Positions 1-8,246 of a stretch of 64,000 bases of DNA are shown in pieces (position 1 is the first letter of the stretch; each line of letters starts with the position of its first letter). The DNA comes from Rhizobiales bacterium TNE-4 (GTDB lineage Bacteria; Pseudomonadota; Alphaproteobacteria; Rhizobiales; Beijerinckiaceae), in contig JAHRCV010000001.1 of NCBI GenBank assembly GCA_019083985.1, positions 1,116,001 to 1,180,000 of the forward strand, read 5' to 3'. The notes below the pieces were generated by a model. The model saw only the letters and a program-made list of their open reading frames with translations. It made no database searches and was not told where the DNA came from. Made by a program: the position numbers and the translations under genes.

Positions 1-360
1 AACAAGCGGGCACTGCCAGAGCGCGGCAGCACAGCCAAGACCACCGGCAAAATCCGCGAGCCAGCCTTCTTCCGTATCCGGTGGGAGACCGAGCGTGAGC
101 AAGAAACCAAGCGGGGTCGCGCCTTTGGCAGCGAGATCGGAGACGTTCACACCAAGCGCCTTCCACCCAATCGTGGCGGGCGGATCGTCAGGCAGGAAAT
201 GAACACCGGCAACAATCGCGTCGACCGTGGTCACGAGATCGTGACCGGTTGGGACCTGAAGGAGCGCTGCATCATCCTTCAGGCCCAAGCCCGCCGGGCC
301 CGCGATGGGAGCGAAAAAGCGTTCGATGAGGCCGAATTCAGAGAGCTTATCCGGGGCCAT
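1..360 (-). CDS. thiL: Thiamine-monophosphate kinase (partial, C-terminus outside the window)
   Basis: ThiL phosphorylates thiamine monophosphate to thiamine diphosphate with ATP in the cytoplasm. Translating the reverse strand from the ATG at 360 gives 120 residues without a stop, so the gene continues past base 1. The N-terminus shows family marks: a GLKDDAALL segment (the GDDAA-like nucleotide and Mg site), TTVDAIVAGVHF, and VSDLAAKGATP. The start is preceded by a purine-rich GGGGCAGGA. It lies 20 bp downstream of nusB on the same strand, as expected for the alphaproteobacterial ribH-nusB-thiL run, so cotranscription is likely. The catalytic C-terminal half cannot be judged. Confidence 0.88.
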   Translation of the reverse strand, partial: MAPDKLSEFGLIERFFAPIAGPAGLGLKDDAALLQVPTGHDLVTTVDAIVAGVHFLPDDPPATIGWKALGVNVSDLAAKGATPLGFLLTLGLPPDTEEGWLADFAGGLGCAAALWQCPLV

Positions 361-380
361 TGCGTCCTGCCCCTTGTCGT

Positions 381-833
381 TCAGCGTTCGCCAGCGCGCA
401 GATCGCGCGCAATGGCATCAAGCACACCATTCACGAGCGCGGGCTCCTGCTCGTTGTAGAAGGAATCCGTCACGCGCATATATTCCGAGATGATCACGCG
501 CAGTGGCACGTCCGGTCGGTTTTTCAATTCGAACACAGCAGCGCGCAAAATGGCGCGTAACACCGCTTCGATCCTTTTCAGCGGCCAGCCCTTGGCCAAG
601 GCGTCATCAACGGCACGATCGATCGCGACCTGATCGCCGACCACACCCTCAACGATGGCGCGAAAGAAGCTTTCTTCAGCATCGGGGATTTCGATGCCGT
701 CGATCTCGCGGCCGATCCAATGGGCTTGATGTTCGGCAATCACGTCACCGACGGGTTTACCCGCCAAATCCATTTGATAAAGCGCTTGGACAGCAGCCAA
801 CCGTGCCGCCGATCGCAGATCACCACGCGCCAT
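381..833 (-). CDS. nusB: Transcription antitermination factor NusB
   Basis: NusB is a small all-helical RNA-binding protein that joins NusE (S10) at boxA to support antitermination of rRNA operons. The N-terminal RSAARLAAVQALYQMD and the C-terminal ERILRAAVFEL-like and VNGVLDAIARDLR segments (here starting AVLRAILRAAVFEL) are typical. I chose the ATG at 833, giving 150 residues; it follows a GGTGA Shine-Dalgarno-like stretch and lies one base after the ribH stop. An in-frame GTG at 842 would add three residues and overlap ribH by a few bases. The gene sits between ribH and thiL on one strand. Confidence 0.92.
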   Translation of the reverse strand: MARGDLRSAARLAAVQALYQMDLAGKPVGDVIAEHQAHWIGREIDGIEIPDAEESFFRAIVEGVVGDQVAIDRAVDDALAKGWPLKRIEAVLRAILRAAVFELKNRPDVPLRVIISEYMRVTDSFYNEQEPALVNGVLDAIARDLRAGER

Positions 834-834
834 C

Positions 835-1326
835 TTATTCACCCGCCGAGAAGCGGCGTTTGAGCGCGATGAGCGACAAGGCCGCTTCAGCAGCGCCGCC
901 GCCCTTGTTCATTTCATTCACACGCGCACGCGCCCAAGCCTGCGCTTCGTTCTCGACGGTCAGGATGCCATTGCCGAGTGGCAGGCTCATCGAGGTAGAG
1001 ATATCCATCAAGGCGCGCGCACTTTCGCCGGCCACGATATCGTAATGGCCCGTCTCGCCACGGATGACGCAGCCAAGCGCGACGACGCCATCAAAGGGTT
1101 CTTCGACCGCATCGGCCGCTTCGACCGCAATCACGATGGCGGCAGGAATTTCCAACGCGCCCGGTACGGTGATGACATCGCACGTCGCACCGGCCGCTTC
1201 AATTGCGGCTTTGGCACCGGCCAGAAGCTCATCAGCAATCCCGTCGTAATAGCGCGCTTCAACGATGAGAAGATGCGCGCCTTCGACGTCTTGGACGGCT
1301 TTGGCAGATGAACGCGGCTTGGCCAT
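835..1326 (-). CDS. ribH: 6,7-dimethyl-8-ribityllumazine synthase
   Basis: Condenses 5-amino-6-ribitylamino-uracil with 3,4-dihydroxy-2-butanone 4-phosphate to form lumazine, the penultimate riboflavin step. The 163-residue protein shows the family landmarks [22 protein letters not shown] (substrate and catalytic His region) and GNGILTVE. The start was placed at the ATG at 1326, preceded by AAAAGG; a longer reading frame reaches 1398 but its extra residues do not look like RibH and overlap the end of ribE. It lies downstream of ribE and ribD, completing a riboflavin cluster that leads into nusB and thiL. Confidence 0.94.
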   Translation of the reverse strand: MAKPRSSAKAVQDVEGAHLLIVEARYYDGIADELLAGAKAAIEAAGATCDVITVPGALEIPAAIVIAVEAADAVEEPFDGVVALGCVIRGETGHYDIVAGESARALMDISTSMSLPLGNGILTVENEAQAWARARVNEMNKGGGAAEAALSLIALKRRFSAGE

Positions 1327-1369
1327 TGCGAACCTTTTGGGCGGACCGTTACGGGCAGTCTGAGGCCGT

Positions 1370-2005
1370 TCAGTAGCCGCCAGCGCGGGCTTCCGCAAGC
1401 CGGGCAGCGTAACGGGCCATCATGTCGACCTCGAGATTGATGCGGTCACCGGGCTTCCGGCCGCCCCAATTGGTGACGTCCAGCGTGTGCGGGATGAGAA
1501 GGACCGAGAAAAGATCCCGCGTGACGCTGTTCACGGTGAGCGAGGTGCCATCGAGCGTGATCGAGCCCTTCTCAGCGATATAACCCGCCGTGCCTTGCGG
1601 CGCGCGCAGGGTGAAACGCGCGGTCGCGCCCCAAGGCCCATCCTGTGTGACCGCTTCTCGTTCGACGAGCTCGGCGACGCCATCCACATGCCCGGTGACG
1701 ATGTGCCCCCCGAGTTCATCGCCAATTTTGAGCGCACGTTCGAGATTGATCCGGTCGCCAACCTTCCAATCTTTCAGCGTGGTCCGGGCGAGCGTTTCAG
1801 CGGCCGCATCCACATCAAACCAGCCCTGCCCCGCTTCACCGCCCATACCGACGGCTGTGAGGCAAATCCCATTGCACGCAATCGAAGCCCCCAACGCGAT
1901 CGTCTTGGGATCGTAGACCGTGCCGATGCGCAGCCGGCGCAATGTGGCATCACGCTCTTCGACCGCGAGGATGGTGCCAAGATCGGTGACGATGCCGGTG
2001 AACAT
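1370..2005 (-). CDS. ribE: Riboflavin synthase, alpha chain
   Basis: Dismutates two molecules of 6,7-dimethyl-8-ribityllumazine to riboflavin and the pyrimidine recycled by RibH. The 211-residue protein has the two lumazine-binding beta-barrel repeats of the family: the first begins [10 protein letters not shown], the second begins near residue 100 at [15 protein letters not shown]. The length is normal. Its ATG overlaps the TGA of ribD by one base (TGATG), which implies translational coupling. Sometimes called ribC in other species. Confidence 0.95.
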   Translation of the reverse strand: MFTGIVTDLGTILAVEERDATLRRLRIGTVYDPKTIALGASIACNGICLTAVGMGGEAGQGWFDVDAAAETLARTTLKDWKVGDRINLERALKIGDELGGHIVTGHVDGVAELVEREAVTQDGPWGATARFTLRAPQGTAGYIAEKGSITLDGTSLTVNSVTRDLFSVLLIPHTLDVTNWGGRKPGDRINLEVDMMARYAARLAEARAGGY

Positions 2006-3114
2006 CAGGCGATCCTCTCGAAAATCTCGATACGGTCCGGCTTCGCGTCCAAAGTCTCACGCAAGCGAAATTGTTGCGCCACGGACGCTTCGGTTGCGAC
2101 ATCGAAGGCAGGCAGGCCTGCTCCAACCGTCAGGGGCGACGTCATGAGGACAAGTTCATCAACGAGGCCGGCCTTGATCAACGACGCCGCGAGATGAGGT
2201 CCGCCTTCACATAAGACACGCGTCAAGCCACGTGCCGCGAGTTCTGCCATCAGCGCTTTGAGATCAAGCTCGCGGCCATCGCCTGCTTGTGAAGGCGCGC
2301 GCACGATCTCGACACCACAATCTTCCAACAGATCCGCTTTGTCGTCATTCGCCTGATGAAGACACGCAATCCAGAGCGGATGAATAGTCGCGCTTTTCAC
2401 GAGCATACTTTCGGGATCGAGCGAGAGAAATGGATCCGCAACAATCCGAATAGGCCCCTGCCCTTCAAGACCGGGCAGCCGCAAAGTCAGCCGCGGATCG
2501 TCCGCACGCGCTGTCTTTGCGCCAATGAGAACCGCGTCATGCGTCGCGCGCAACATTTGCGTCCGCAGATTGGCGTTCTCGCCCGTAATCATCAGACGTT
2601 CATCCGTACCCGAACCGGAAAATCCATCGGCAGTCCGCGCCAGTTTCAGCGTCACCATCGGGCGTTTTTCCGTGACGCGGAGGACATGGCCGCGATTGGC
2701 GCGCAAGGCTTCATCACGCAAGACACCGGTGACGACCTCAATCCCCGCTTGACGCAGCAATTCATGGCCGCGCCCTGCAACGCGTGGATCCGGATCGTCG
2801 AGTGCGGTGACAACGCGTTTGATGCCCGCCGCGATGATCGCGTCAGCGCAAGGCGGCGTTTTGCCGTGATGCGAACAGGGTTCGAGCGTGACCGTCATGA
2901 TTGCGCCGCGGGCTTTTTCACCGGCCGCTTTCAGCGCTTCGGTTTCAGCATGCGGACGACCCCCCGGACGCGTGAAGCCACGTCCAAGGATAACAGGTCC
3001 GTTCGCCGTGTCTTGCCAGACGACCGCGCCGACGGCGGGATTGGGCGCAGTGTTGCCGAGCCCGCGGCGGCCGAGCGCCAGCGCGTGCCGCATCACATCT
3101 TCATCCGCGCTCAT
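2005..3114 (-). CDS. ribD: Bifunctional diaminohydroxyphosphoribosylaminopyrimidine deaminase / 5-amino-6-(5-phosphoribosylamino)uracil reductase
   Basis: Performs the second and third steps of riboflavin synthesis from GTP. The N-terminal cytidine-deaminase-like domain (about residues 1-145) carries the zinc site motifs RPHAETEAL and [16 protein letters not shown]. The C-terminal domain (about 150-369) is dihydrofolate-reductase-like, with [11 protein letters not shown] and [14 protein letters not shown]. The length of 369 is standard. The start overlaps the nrdR stop by four bases (ATGA) and the stop overlaps ribE by one base, so nrdR-ribD-ribE look translationally coupled. Confidence 0.95.
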   Translation of the reverse strand: MSADEDVMRHALALGRRGLGNTAPNPAVGAVVWQDTANGPVILGRGFTRPGGRPHAETEALKAAGEKARGAIMTVTLEPCSHHGKTPPCADAIIAAGIKRVVTALDDPDPRVAGRGHELLRQAGIEVVTGVLRDEALRANRGHVLRVTEKRPMVTLKLARTADGFSGSGTDERLMITGENANLRTQMLRATHDAVLIGAKTARADDPRLTLRLPGLEGQGPIRIVADPFLSLDPESMLVKSATIHPLWIACLHQANDDKADLLEDCGVEIVRAPSQAGDGRELDLKALMAELAARGLTRVLCEGGPHLAASLIKAGLVDELVLMTSPLTVGAGLPAFDVATEASVAQQFRLRETLDAKPDRIEIFERIA

Positions 3115-3581
3115 TTTTCGGGTTCGCCTTCGTCGGCGGTCAATTCCCCAATCAATTCCTCGAAATCGCGCGCCTCGCGGAAATTGCGATAGACCGACGC
3201 AAACCGCACATAGGCGACGTCATCGAGGTTTTTGAGCCCTTCCATGACGAGCTTGCCGATCGTCTCAGACGGCACATCGCCATCGCCCATGCTTTCGAGC
3301 TGGCGGACAATACCATTGACCATGCGTTCGACCCGCTCGGGATCAACGGGACGTTTTCTCAACGCGATGGCGAGTGAATGTTGCAGCTTGTCGCGATCGA
3401 ACGGCACACGGCGACCGGATTTCTTGACCACCATGATCTCGCGCAATTGCACGCGTTCGAACGTCGTAAAGCGGCCGCCACAATCGGGGCAGACACGGCG
3501 GCGGCGGATCGCCGAGTGATCGTCACTCGGGCGCGAATCCTTCACCTGCGTTTCAAGTCCGCCACAATAGGGACAGCGCAC
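3111..3581 (-). CDS. nrdR: Transcriptional repressor NrdR
   Basis: NrdR is a Zn-ribbon plus ATP-cone repressor of ribonucleotide reductase genes that senses (d)ATP. The zinc ribbon is visible at the N-terminus (CPYC ... CPDC, residues 3-34), followed by the ATP-cone starting near [15 protein letters not shown]. Its 156 residues match the family. The start is a GTG at 3581, preceded by GGAG seven bases upstream; no better ATG exists. It sits between glyA (12 bp upstream) and ribD (4-bp overlap), a conserved alphaproteobacterial arrangement. Confidence 0.95.
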   Translation of the reverse strand: MRCPYCGGLETQVKDSRPSDDHSAIRRRRVCPDCGGRFTTFERVQLREIMVVKKSGRRVPFDRDKLQHSLAIALRKRPVDPERVERMVNGIVRQLESMGDGDVPSETIGKLVMEGLKNLDDVAYVRFASVYRNFREARDFEELIGELTADEGEPEK

Positions 3582-3593
3582 CTTGCACTCCGC

Positions 3594-4898
3594 TCAATAG
3601 ATCGGAAAACGACGCGTGAGCGCGGTGACCTTGTCACGCACCGTCGCTTCGACCTGCGCGTTACCGGCTTCGCCATTCTTGGCGAGACCATCAAGCGTCT
3701 CGACGATGAGATCGCCGACCATCTTGAATTCTTCTTCGCCGAAACCGCGCGACGTCGCCGCCGGCGTGCCCAAACGAATACCCGAGGTAATCGTCGGCTT
3801 TTCGGTGTCGAACGGAACGCCATTCTTGTTGCACGTGATGTGGGCGCGACCGAGCGCCGCTTCTGCGGCCTTGCCCGTCAACTTCTTCGGGCGCAGATCG
3901 ACCAGCATCAGATGATTGTCTGTGCCGCCGGTGACGAGATCATAGCCCGCCGCCTTGATGACAGAAGCCATGGCCTTGGCGTTGACGACAATTTGCTGCG
4001 CATAGGCTTTGAAATCATCCGTCAGAGCTTCACCGAAGGCGACGGCTTTCGCGGCGATGACATGCATCAGCGGGCCGCCCTGCAGGCCGGGGAAAATCGC
4101 CGAGTTGAATTTCTTGGCGAGGTCTTCCTCGTTGGTGAGGATCATGCCGCCACGCGGGCCACGCAGCGTCTTGTGCGTCGTGGTGGTGACAACATGAGCG
4201 TGCGGGAATGGCGAGGGATGCGCGCCGCCTGCGACCAAACCAGCGAAATGCGCCATATCGACGAGAAGATAGGCGCCGACCGCATCGGCAATGCGACGGA
4301 ATTCGGCGAAATCCCAATGACGCGCATAGGCCGAGCCGCCCGCGATGATCACTTTCGGCTTGTGCTCATGCGCGAGTTTTTCCACCTGCTCCATATCCAC
4401 CGTCTGATCCGACGGTTTGACGCCATAAGAGACGACCTTGAACCACTTGCCCGACATGTTGGGCGCAGCGCCATGGGTGAGATGGCCACCGGCCGCCAGA
4501 TCAAGCCCCATGAAAGTGTCACCCGGCTGCATGAGCGCGAGGAAGACGGCCTGGTTGGCTTGCGAGCCGGAATTGGGCTGCACATTCGCAAAGCGGCAGC
4601 CGAACAGGCGGCAGGCGCGCGCAATGGCGAGTTCTTCGGCGATATCCACAAATTGGCAGCCACCATAATAGCGACGGCCCGGATATCCCTCGGCATATTT
4701 GTTTGTGAGCACCGAACCCTGCGCTTCGAGCACCGCACGCGAAACGATGTTCTCCGACGCGATCAACTCGATCTCATCGCGCTGACGACCGAGCTCGAGC
4801 TTCACGGCTTCGGCAATCTCAGGATCGCGATCGGCCAGAGCGGCAGCGAAGAAGCTGTTCGACAAGGCGGTGCGGGCAACGGGATTGGACGATGACAT
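3594..4898 (-). CDS. glyA: Serine hydroxymethyltransferase
   Basis: PLP enzyme interconverting serine and glycine with transfer of a one-carbon unit to tetrahydrofolate. The 434-residue protein includes [15 protein letters not shown], the Schiff-base lysine region [15 protein letters not shown] and the TNKNGVP-like [11 protein letters not shown] segment. The start is the ATG at 4898 with a GGAG eleven bases upstream; an upstream in-frame extension to 5009 is proline-rich and not family-like. It heads the glyA-nrdR-ribD-ribE-ribH-nusB-thiL run. The 266 bp between its start and tRNA-Phe presumably holds the promoter; I saw no recognisable riboswitch there. Confidence 0.96.
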   Translation of the reverse strand: MSSSNPVARTALSNSFFAAALADRDPEIAEAVKLELGRQRDEIELIASENIVSRAVLEAQGSVLTNKYAEGYPGRRYYGGCQFVDIAEELAIARACRLFGCRFANVQPNSGSQANQAVFLALMQPGDTFMGLDLAAGGHLTHGAAPNMSGKWFKVVSYGVKPSDQTVDMEQVEKLAHEHKPKVIIAGGSAYARHWDFAEFRRIADAVGAYLLVDMAHFAGLVAGGAHPSPFPHAHVVTTTTHKTLRGPRGGMILTNEEDLAKKFNSAIFPGLQGGPLMHVIAAKAVAFGEALTDDFKAYAQQIVVNAKAMASVIKAAGYDLVTGGTDNHLMLVDLRPKKLTGKAAEAALGRAHITCNKNGVPFDTEKPTITSGIRLGTPAATSRGFGEEEFKMVGDLIVETLDGLAKNGEAGNAQVEATVRDKVTALTRRFPIY

Positions 4899-5164
4899 CG
4901 GTCTCACTCCGGAAAAGACAGGCACGGAATCGGCAGAGCCGAACGCAGCCGGGATTGGCTGAGCCCATACCACCCGCCCCGCCTCCGGCCAAGGCGGGCT
5001 TAAGTCCAAATTACGGGCAAATGGTAGAAAATCGCCTTGCAGCCCTGCAAATCACGGGGCGCGTGCGACGTTTTCACAATCATGGCATTTCCGCATGCCG
5101 GTGGCTGGACAGGTGGCAGCCTTCCCTCTATACAGCCCCCGTCTCGGCCGATTGGCTGCGGCAT

Positions 5165-5240
5165 GCCCGAGTAGCTCAGTTGGTAGAGCAAGCGACTGAA
5201 AATCGCTGTGTCGGTGGTTCGATTCCGCCCTCGGGCACCA
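5165..5240 (+). tRNA. tRNA-Phe (GAA anticodon)
   Basis: A 76-base cloverleaf with the 3' CCA encoded. The acceptor stem pairs GCCCGAG with CTCGGGC, the D arm is GCTC/GAGC, the anticodon stem AGCGA/TCGCT frames the loop CTGAAAA (anticodon GAA), and the T arm GGTGG/CCGCC encloses TTCGATT. It lies alone between glyA and the photolyase gene, both of which are on the other strand. Confidence 0.97.
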
Positions 5241-5275
5241 TCTTCCCTTCTTCTTTAGTGTGTTTGGCGCTGCGC

Positions 5276-6778
5276 TCAGAGGTCGAGCGACAGCTGGCTT
5301 GACGGTTTTGGTTGCGCCGCTTTCTTGGGCTTCTCGAACCGTCGCACCGTCGCTATTTCGCCGCTCCGCCCCTGTCGCAAGCCGAAAATGGCGTCCCGCG
5401 CCGCCCGTGCACTGGCAGCCACGTCCACAATCGGCGCCGGGTAATGCCGCTCCAACACGCTCGAAGCTTCCGGCCATTCCCATGGGGTCTGCAAATAGGC
5501 ATCCGGAACTGCTGCAAGTTCCGGGCACCAGAAGCGGGTGAATTCACCGGTCGGGTCCTGATCGAACCCCTGTTTCACTGGATTGTAGATCCGCGGCACG
5601 TTGAAGCCGGTGGTGCCCGATTGCATCTGCACCTGTGACCAATGGATGCCGGGCTCATAATCGGTAAAAGCGCGGGCCAAAACCGGCCCCGTCTGCCGCC
5701 AATCGAGCCATAGATGGTAAGATGCAACCGCCATCAGCATCGACCGCATACGGTAATTGAGCCAGCCCGTCGCCCTCAACGAGCGCATGCAGGCATCGAC
5801 AAAGGGCAATCCAGTCTGCCCCTGCGACCACGCAGCCAAGCGCGCGGCATCCCCCATCCGCGGACGAAGATGTTCGGCAGCACGGTCAAGGCAATCGCGT
5901 TCAAGTGCGGGATGATCTTCAAGCCGCTGCATGAAATGGTCACGCCAAGCCAGACGGCTCTCGAAACTCGAAAGTGCGCCCGGCCAGCGCCCCATGGGCC
6001 TCTCAAGCCGACGCCCAGCCACAGCGCGAGCAATTTCGCGGCTCGACAGCGTGCCGAGCGCGAGATGGGGTGACAGGCGCGAACAGGCCGCCGCTCCTGT
6101 CACTGGCGAGGACATCGCCTTGCGATAGTTTTCTCCCCGGCTCGTGAGGAAAGACCCAAGCAAAGCCAGTCCGGCACGGCGGCCCCCTTCCTGCCGCCTA
6201 GGACATGGATCGGCAGACACGTCGGGCACGGGCTTTTCGGGGATCAGACCGAGATCGATCGCACGCCCCTGCAATGCAAGCGGCGTCGGCGCCAGCGGGC
6301 CCGCCATAGCCGCATTGCGCATTGCAGCCCAACCGCCGCGGCGGCGCAAACGGCGGATCACGCCAGTTTGCGGCACTTCTTCCCACACAATGCCGGCCTC
6401 ACGACAGAAGGCGGCCACACGGCGATCGCGCGCGTAAGTCCACAACGTCCCTGTCTCTTCATGGCTGATGATCCGGCGCACATCATGATCGCGACAGAGT
6501 GCGGCGAGGGTCCTGACGGCCTCACCGGTGCGCACGATCAAGGGCGCACCGAGCCTGCCGAGCGCCTCACGCAAGCCAACAAGGCATTCGGCGGTGAAAG
6601 CCCATTGCCGCAGCGATGTATCAGGCTCGCGCCAATAATCAGGCTCGACAATGTAGAGCGGTAGCACCTGCGCCCCTGTTTCGGCCGCAAGATCCGCTGC
6701 ATGCGCCAGCGCCGGATGATCCTCAATCCGTAAATCACGCTTGAACCAAATGACGATATTGCCAGCCACGCCGCTCAC
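5276..6778 (-). CDS. Cryptochrome/photolyase family protein
   Basis: An FAD flavoprotein of the photolyase family, expected to repair UV-induced pyrimidine dimers using blue light, or to sense light. The N-terminal alpha/beta antenna domain begins IVIWFKRDLRIEDHPAL; the C-terminal helical FAD domain carries GQTGLPFVDACMRSLRATGWLNYRMR (read as two adjoining motifs) and a segment DYEPGIHWSQVQMQSGT followed by RIYNPVKQGFDQDPTGEF. That last segment differs from the WQWSASTGTDA consensus of E. coli PhrB and is closer to cryptochrome-like homologues, so repair activity is inferred only. The start is a GTG; a second GTG at 6769 has a better AGGTGA site. About 500 residues, normal length. Confidence 0.85.
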   Translation of the reverse strand: MSGVAGNIVIWFKRDLRIEDHPALAHAADLAAETGAQVLPLYIVEPDYWREPDTSLRQWAFTAECLVGLREALGRLGAPLIVRTGEAVRTLAALCRDHDVRRIISHEETGTLWTYARDRRVAAFCREAGIVWEEVPQTGVIRRLRRRGGWAAMRNAAMAGPLAPTPLALQGRAIDLGLIPEKPVPDVSADPCPRRQEGGRRAGLALLGSFLTSRGENYRKAMSSPVTGAAACSRLSPHLALGTLSSREIARAVAGRRLERPMGRWPGALSSFESRLAWRDHFMQRLEDHPALERDCLDRAAEHLRPRMGDAARLAAWSQGQTGLPFVDACMRSLRATGWLNYRMRSMLMAVASYHLWLDWRQTGPVLARAFTDYEPGIHWSQVQMQSGTTGFNVPRIYNPVKQGFDQDPTGEFTRFWCPELAAVPDAYLQTPWEWPEASSVLERHYPAPIVDVAASARAARDAIFGLRQGRSGEIATVRRFEKPKKAAQPKPSSQLSLDL

Positions 6779-6881
6779 CTTTTACTCAGGGATGACATGG
6801 AAAGCCCGTTCGCCATGACAAGGGGGCAAGACGCTCACGACTAATCTTGGGACCCGCCCTCCCCGCCATCGTGAGCCCGTG

Positions 6882-7889
6882 TCACTCAAGCTTGATATAT
6901 TCGACGTCGAGGCTCGTCGCGCTGACACCGCTATAATAGCCTTTGATCGGGATCGTGATGCGCGCGCCCGTCTCAAGCTCTAAATGGACATTGGCCGAAA
7001 ATTCCACATTGTCAGCCTTCGTATCGTAGACAACGGCATTTACGCGCGTTTTTCCTCGCGCGGCGACTGCGTCAGGGATTGTGTATTGGACGCTTGTCGT
7101 CCGGGTTGTCCCATAAGAATTCGTCCCGCCGTGCGTGGTCGATACCCTGATCGAGCCTGACTTTTTCGTTGTCTCTGTCGGCTCAAATTTAGGTTGAACA
7201 GTCTTCATCGCCAAGGTTACCTCAGTGCTGAAGGTTCCCTCGGCTGTCACATTGCCTGAATAGCTGACATCATTTCGTTCAGTGACGGTATAGTTCCCTG
7301 TCAATGTAATTGTCTGCGACGAATCGGAGCCGTTTCGCACGACCTCTTCAACGATGTTGCGTGGTGTGATTTGGATCTCTGCGAGCGCCTGCGCGGGAAA
7401 TTCTACCTCTGAAAGATACGACGCACGGACCTTTTGATAGAACAAGAAACCCATGCAACGCACACCATCGCTCTCAAAATTACCATAAATCCCAACGAAC
7501 AGTCCCGATGCAACCTCCATCGGATATTCGGTTTTGCGCCCCCAAGACGTCATCCCGAAATCAAAATGGCGGTTAGAACTGGTTGTAAATTTGATCGCGC
7601 CTAAGTAAGCACCGGCCCCATTTCCCCACAAAGACAGGGCCGTGATCCTCTCGCCGACATGAAAATCAAAACGCTGCGACGGACCCTCCATTCTCCCGGC
7701 CAAGGCAGCATCGCCATCCGTCGTCTCAACGCGTACGCCATTGATGCGATCGCCCCCGGCCCAAACCTCAAGCGATTTGATCGAAGCAAAACGTCCAAAC
7801 GCGGCGTTAAAGGTAAAAGGGGTTCCGATATCGGCACCAATCGCACCCGTCAACGCCGTGATTGTTGTATCAACATTTGCAACCTGCAT
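6882..7889 (-). CDS. Putative lectin-aerolysin pore-forming protein (jacalin-like plus ETX/MTX2-type domain)
   Basis: A 335-residue protein with two recognisable parts. Residues about 1-153 resemble a jacalin/natterin-type beta-prism lectin: FDFHVGERITALSLWGNG, LGAIKFTTSSNRHFDFG, GLFVGIYGNFESDGVR and MGFLF follow the family rhythm of GE-IT, I-F-T and G-GI-G-G. Residues about 175-335 are Ser/Thr-rich alternating strands ending in VHLELETGARITIPI, like the C-terminal module of aerolysin/epsilon-toxin/MTX2 pore formers. The Thr/Ser-rich stretch near 205-265 could be the pre-stem loop. No signal peptide is seen. The ATG at 7889 has a strong AGGAG eight bases upstream; a frame extension to 8024 lacks support. 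It lies divergent to an RTX gene. The fold assignment is by eye, and toxicity is inference. Confidence 0.6.
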   Translation of the reverse strand: MQVANVDTTITALTGAIGADIGTPFTFNAAFGRFASIKSLEVWAGGDRINGVRVETTDGDAALAGRMEGPSQRFDFHVGERITALSLWGNGAGAYLGAIKFTTSSNRHFDFGMTSWGRKTEYPMEVASGLFVGIYGNFESDGVRCMGFLFYQKVRASYLSEVEFPAQALAEIQITPRNIVEEVVRNGSDSSQTITLTGNYTVTERNDVSYSGNVTAEGTFSTEVTLAMKTVQPKFEPTETTKKSGSIRVSTTHGGTNSYGTTRTTSVQYTIPDAVAARGKTRVNAVVYDTKADNVEFSANVHLELETGARITIPIKGYYSGVSATSLDVEYIKLE

Positions 7890-8246
7890 GATCACTTCTC
7901 CTGCCTTTGCATGATCGGGCGGTGAAAGCGAAATGCAGACAACCCGTCTAATCAGACGGGTCTTCGTGGTGCGCGCAGCTGGACCAATGACACTAAAACG
8001 CTGTGAATTTGAAAATATAGCCATCCAGATCGTCGATAACGCAAAGTTTAAGCGTCAATCACAAGCGCGTCTTTGCGTTCTTGCGCCTGAGCGTTTTGAA
8101 ATTGAACACTTTTTCGAATGTACACTTGGAACGAAGTACATATTTTTTGTGTTATAGCATTATGATGTTGATGTTTCGTTCACTCACCCTACACTCATTT
8201 TTGCTTTCAATGACAATTTTCAAATCTTTTCCATCAGGAGATTTCT
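7890..8246. promoter_or_regulatory. Divergent intergenic region between the lectin-aerolysin gene and the RTX gene
   Basis: A 357-bp, AT-rich stretch with no credible gene. It must hold the promoters for both flanking genes. It contains a perfect inverted repeat (8118-8141, listed separately), a T-rich segment followed by TTATAGCATTATG near 8151-8163 that could serve as a -10 region for the rightward gene, and strong Shine-Dalgarno sites at both edges. I could not assign a specific sigma factor. Confidence 0.5.
8118..8141. promoter_or_regulatory. Inverted repeat, candidate operator
   Basis: ATGTAC at 8118-8123 and its exact reverse complement GTACAT at 8136-8141 are separated by 12 bases, so the half-site centres lie 18 bp apart. 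It sits between the divergent lectin-aerolysin and RTX genes, roughly 105 bp before the RTX start. The layout fits a dimeric regulator site, but a six-base arm can arise by chance. Confidence 0.3.

Noticed and set aside
3378-4895. A long open frame of about 505 codons on the plus strand opposite glyA
   Set aside because: It is antisense to a complete, motif-bearing glyA and has an Arg/His/Asp-rich composition typical of shadow frames in GC-rich DNA.
4899-5164. A glycine or other riboswitch upstream of glyA
   Set aside because: I could not find the conserved paired elements of known glycine, SAM or THF aptamers in this 266-bp region.
7890-8024. N-terminal extension of the lectin-aerolysin protein by 45 residues
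   Set aside because: The internal ATG at 7889 has a strong AGGAG at good spacing, and the extension shows no signal peptide or domain-like sequence.
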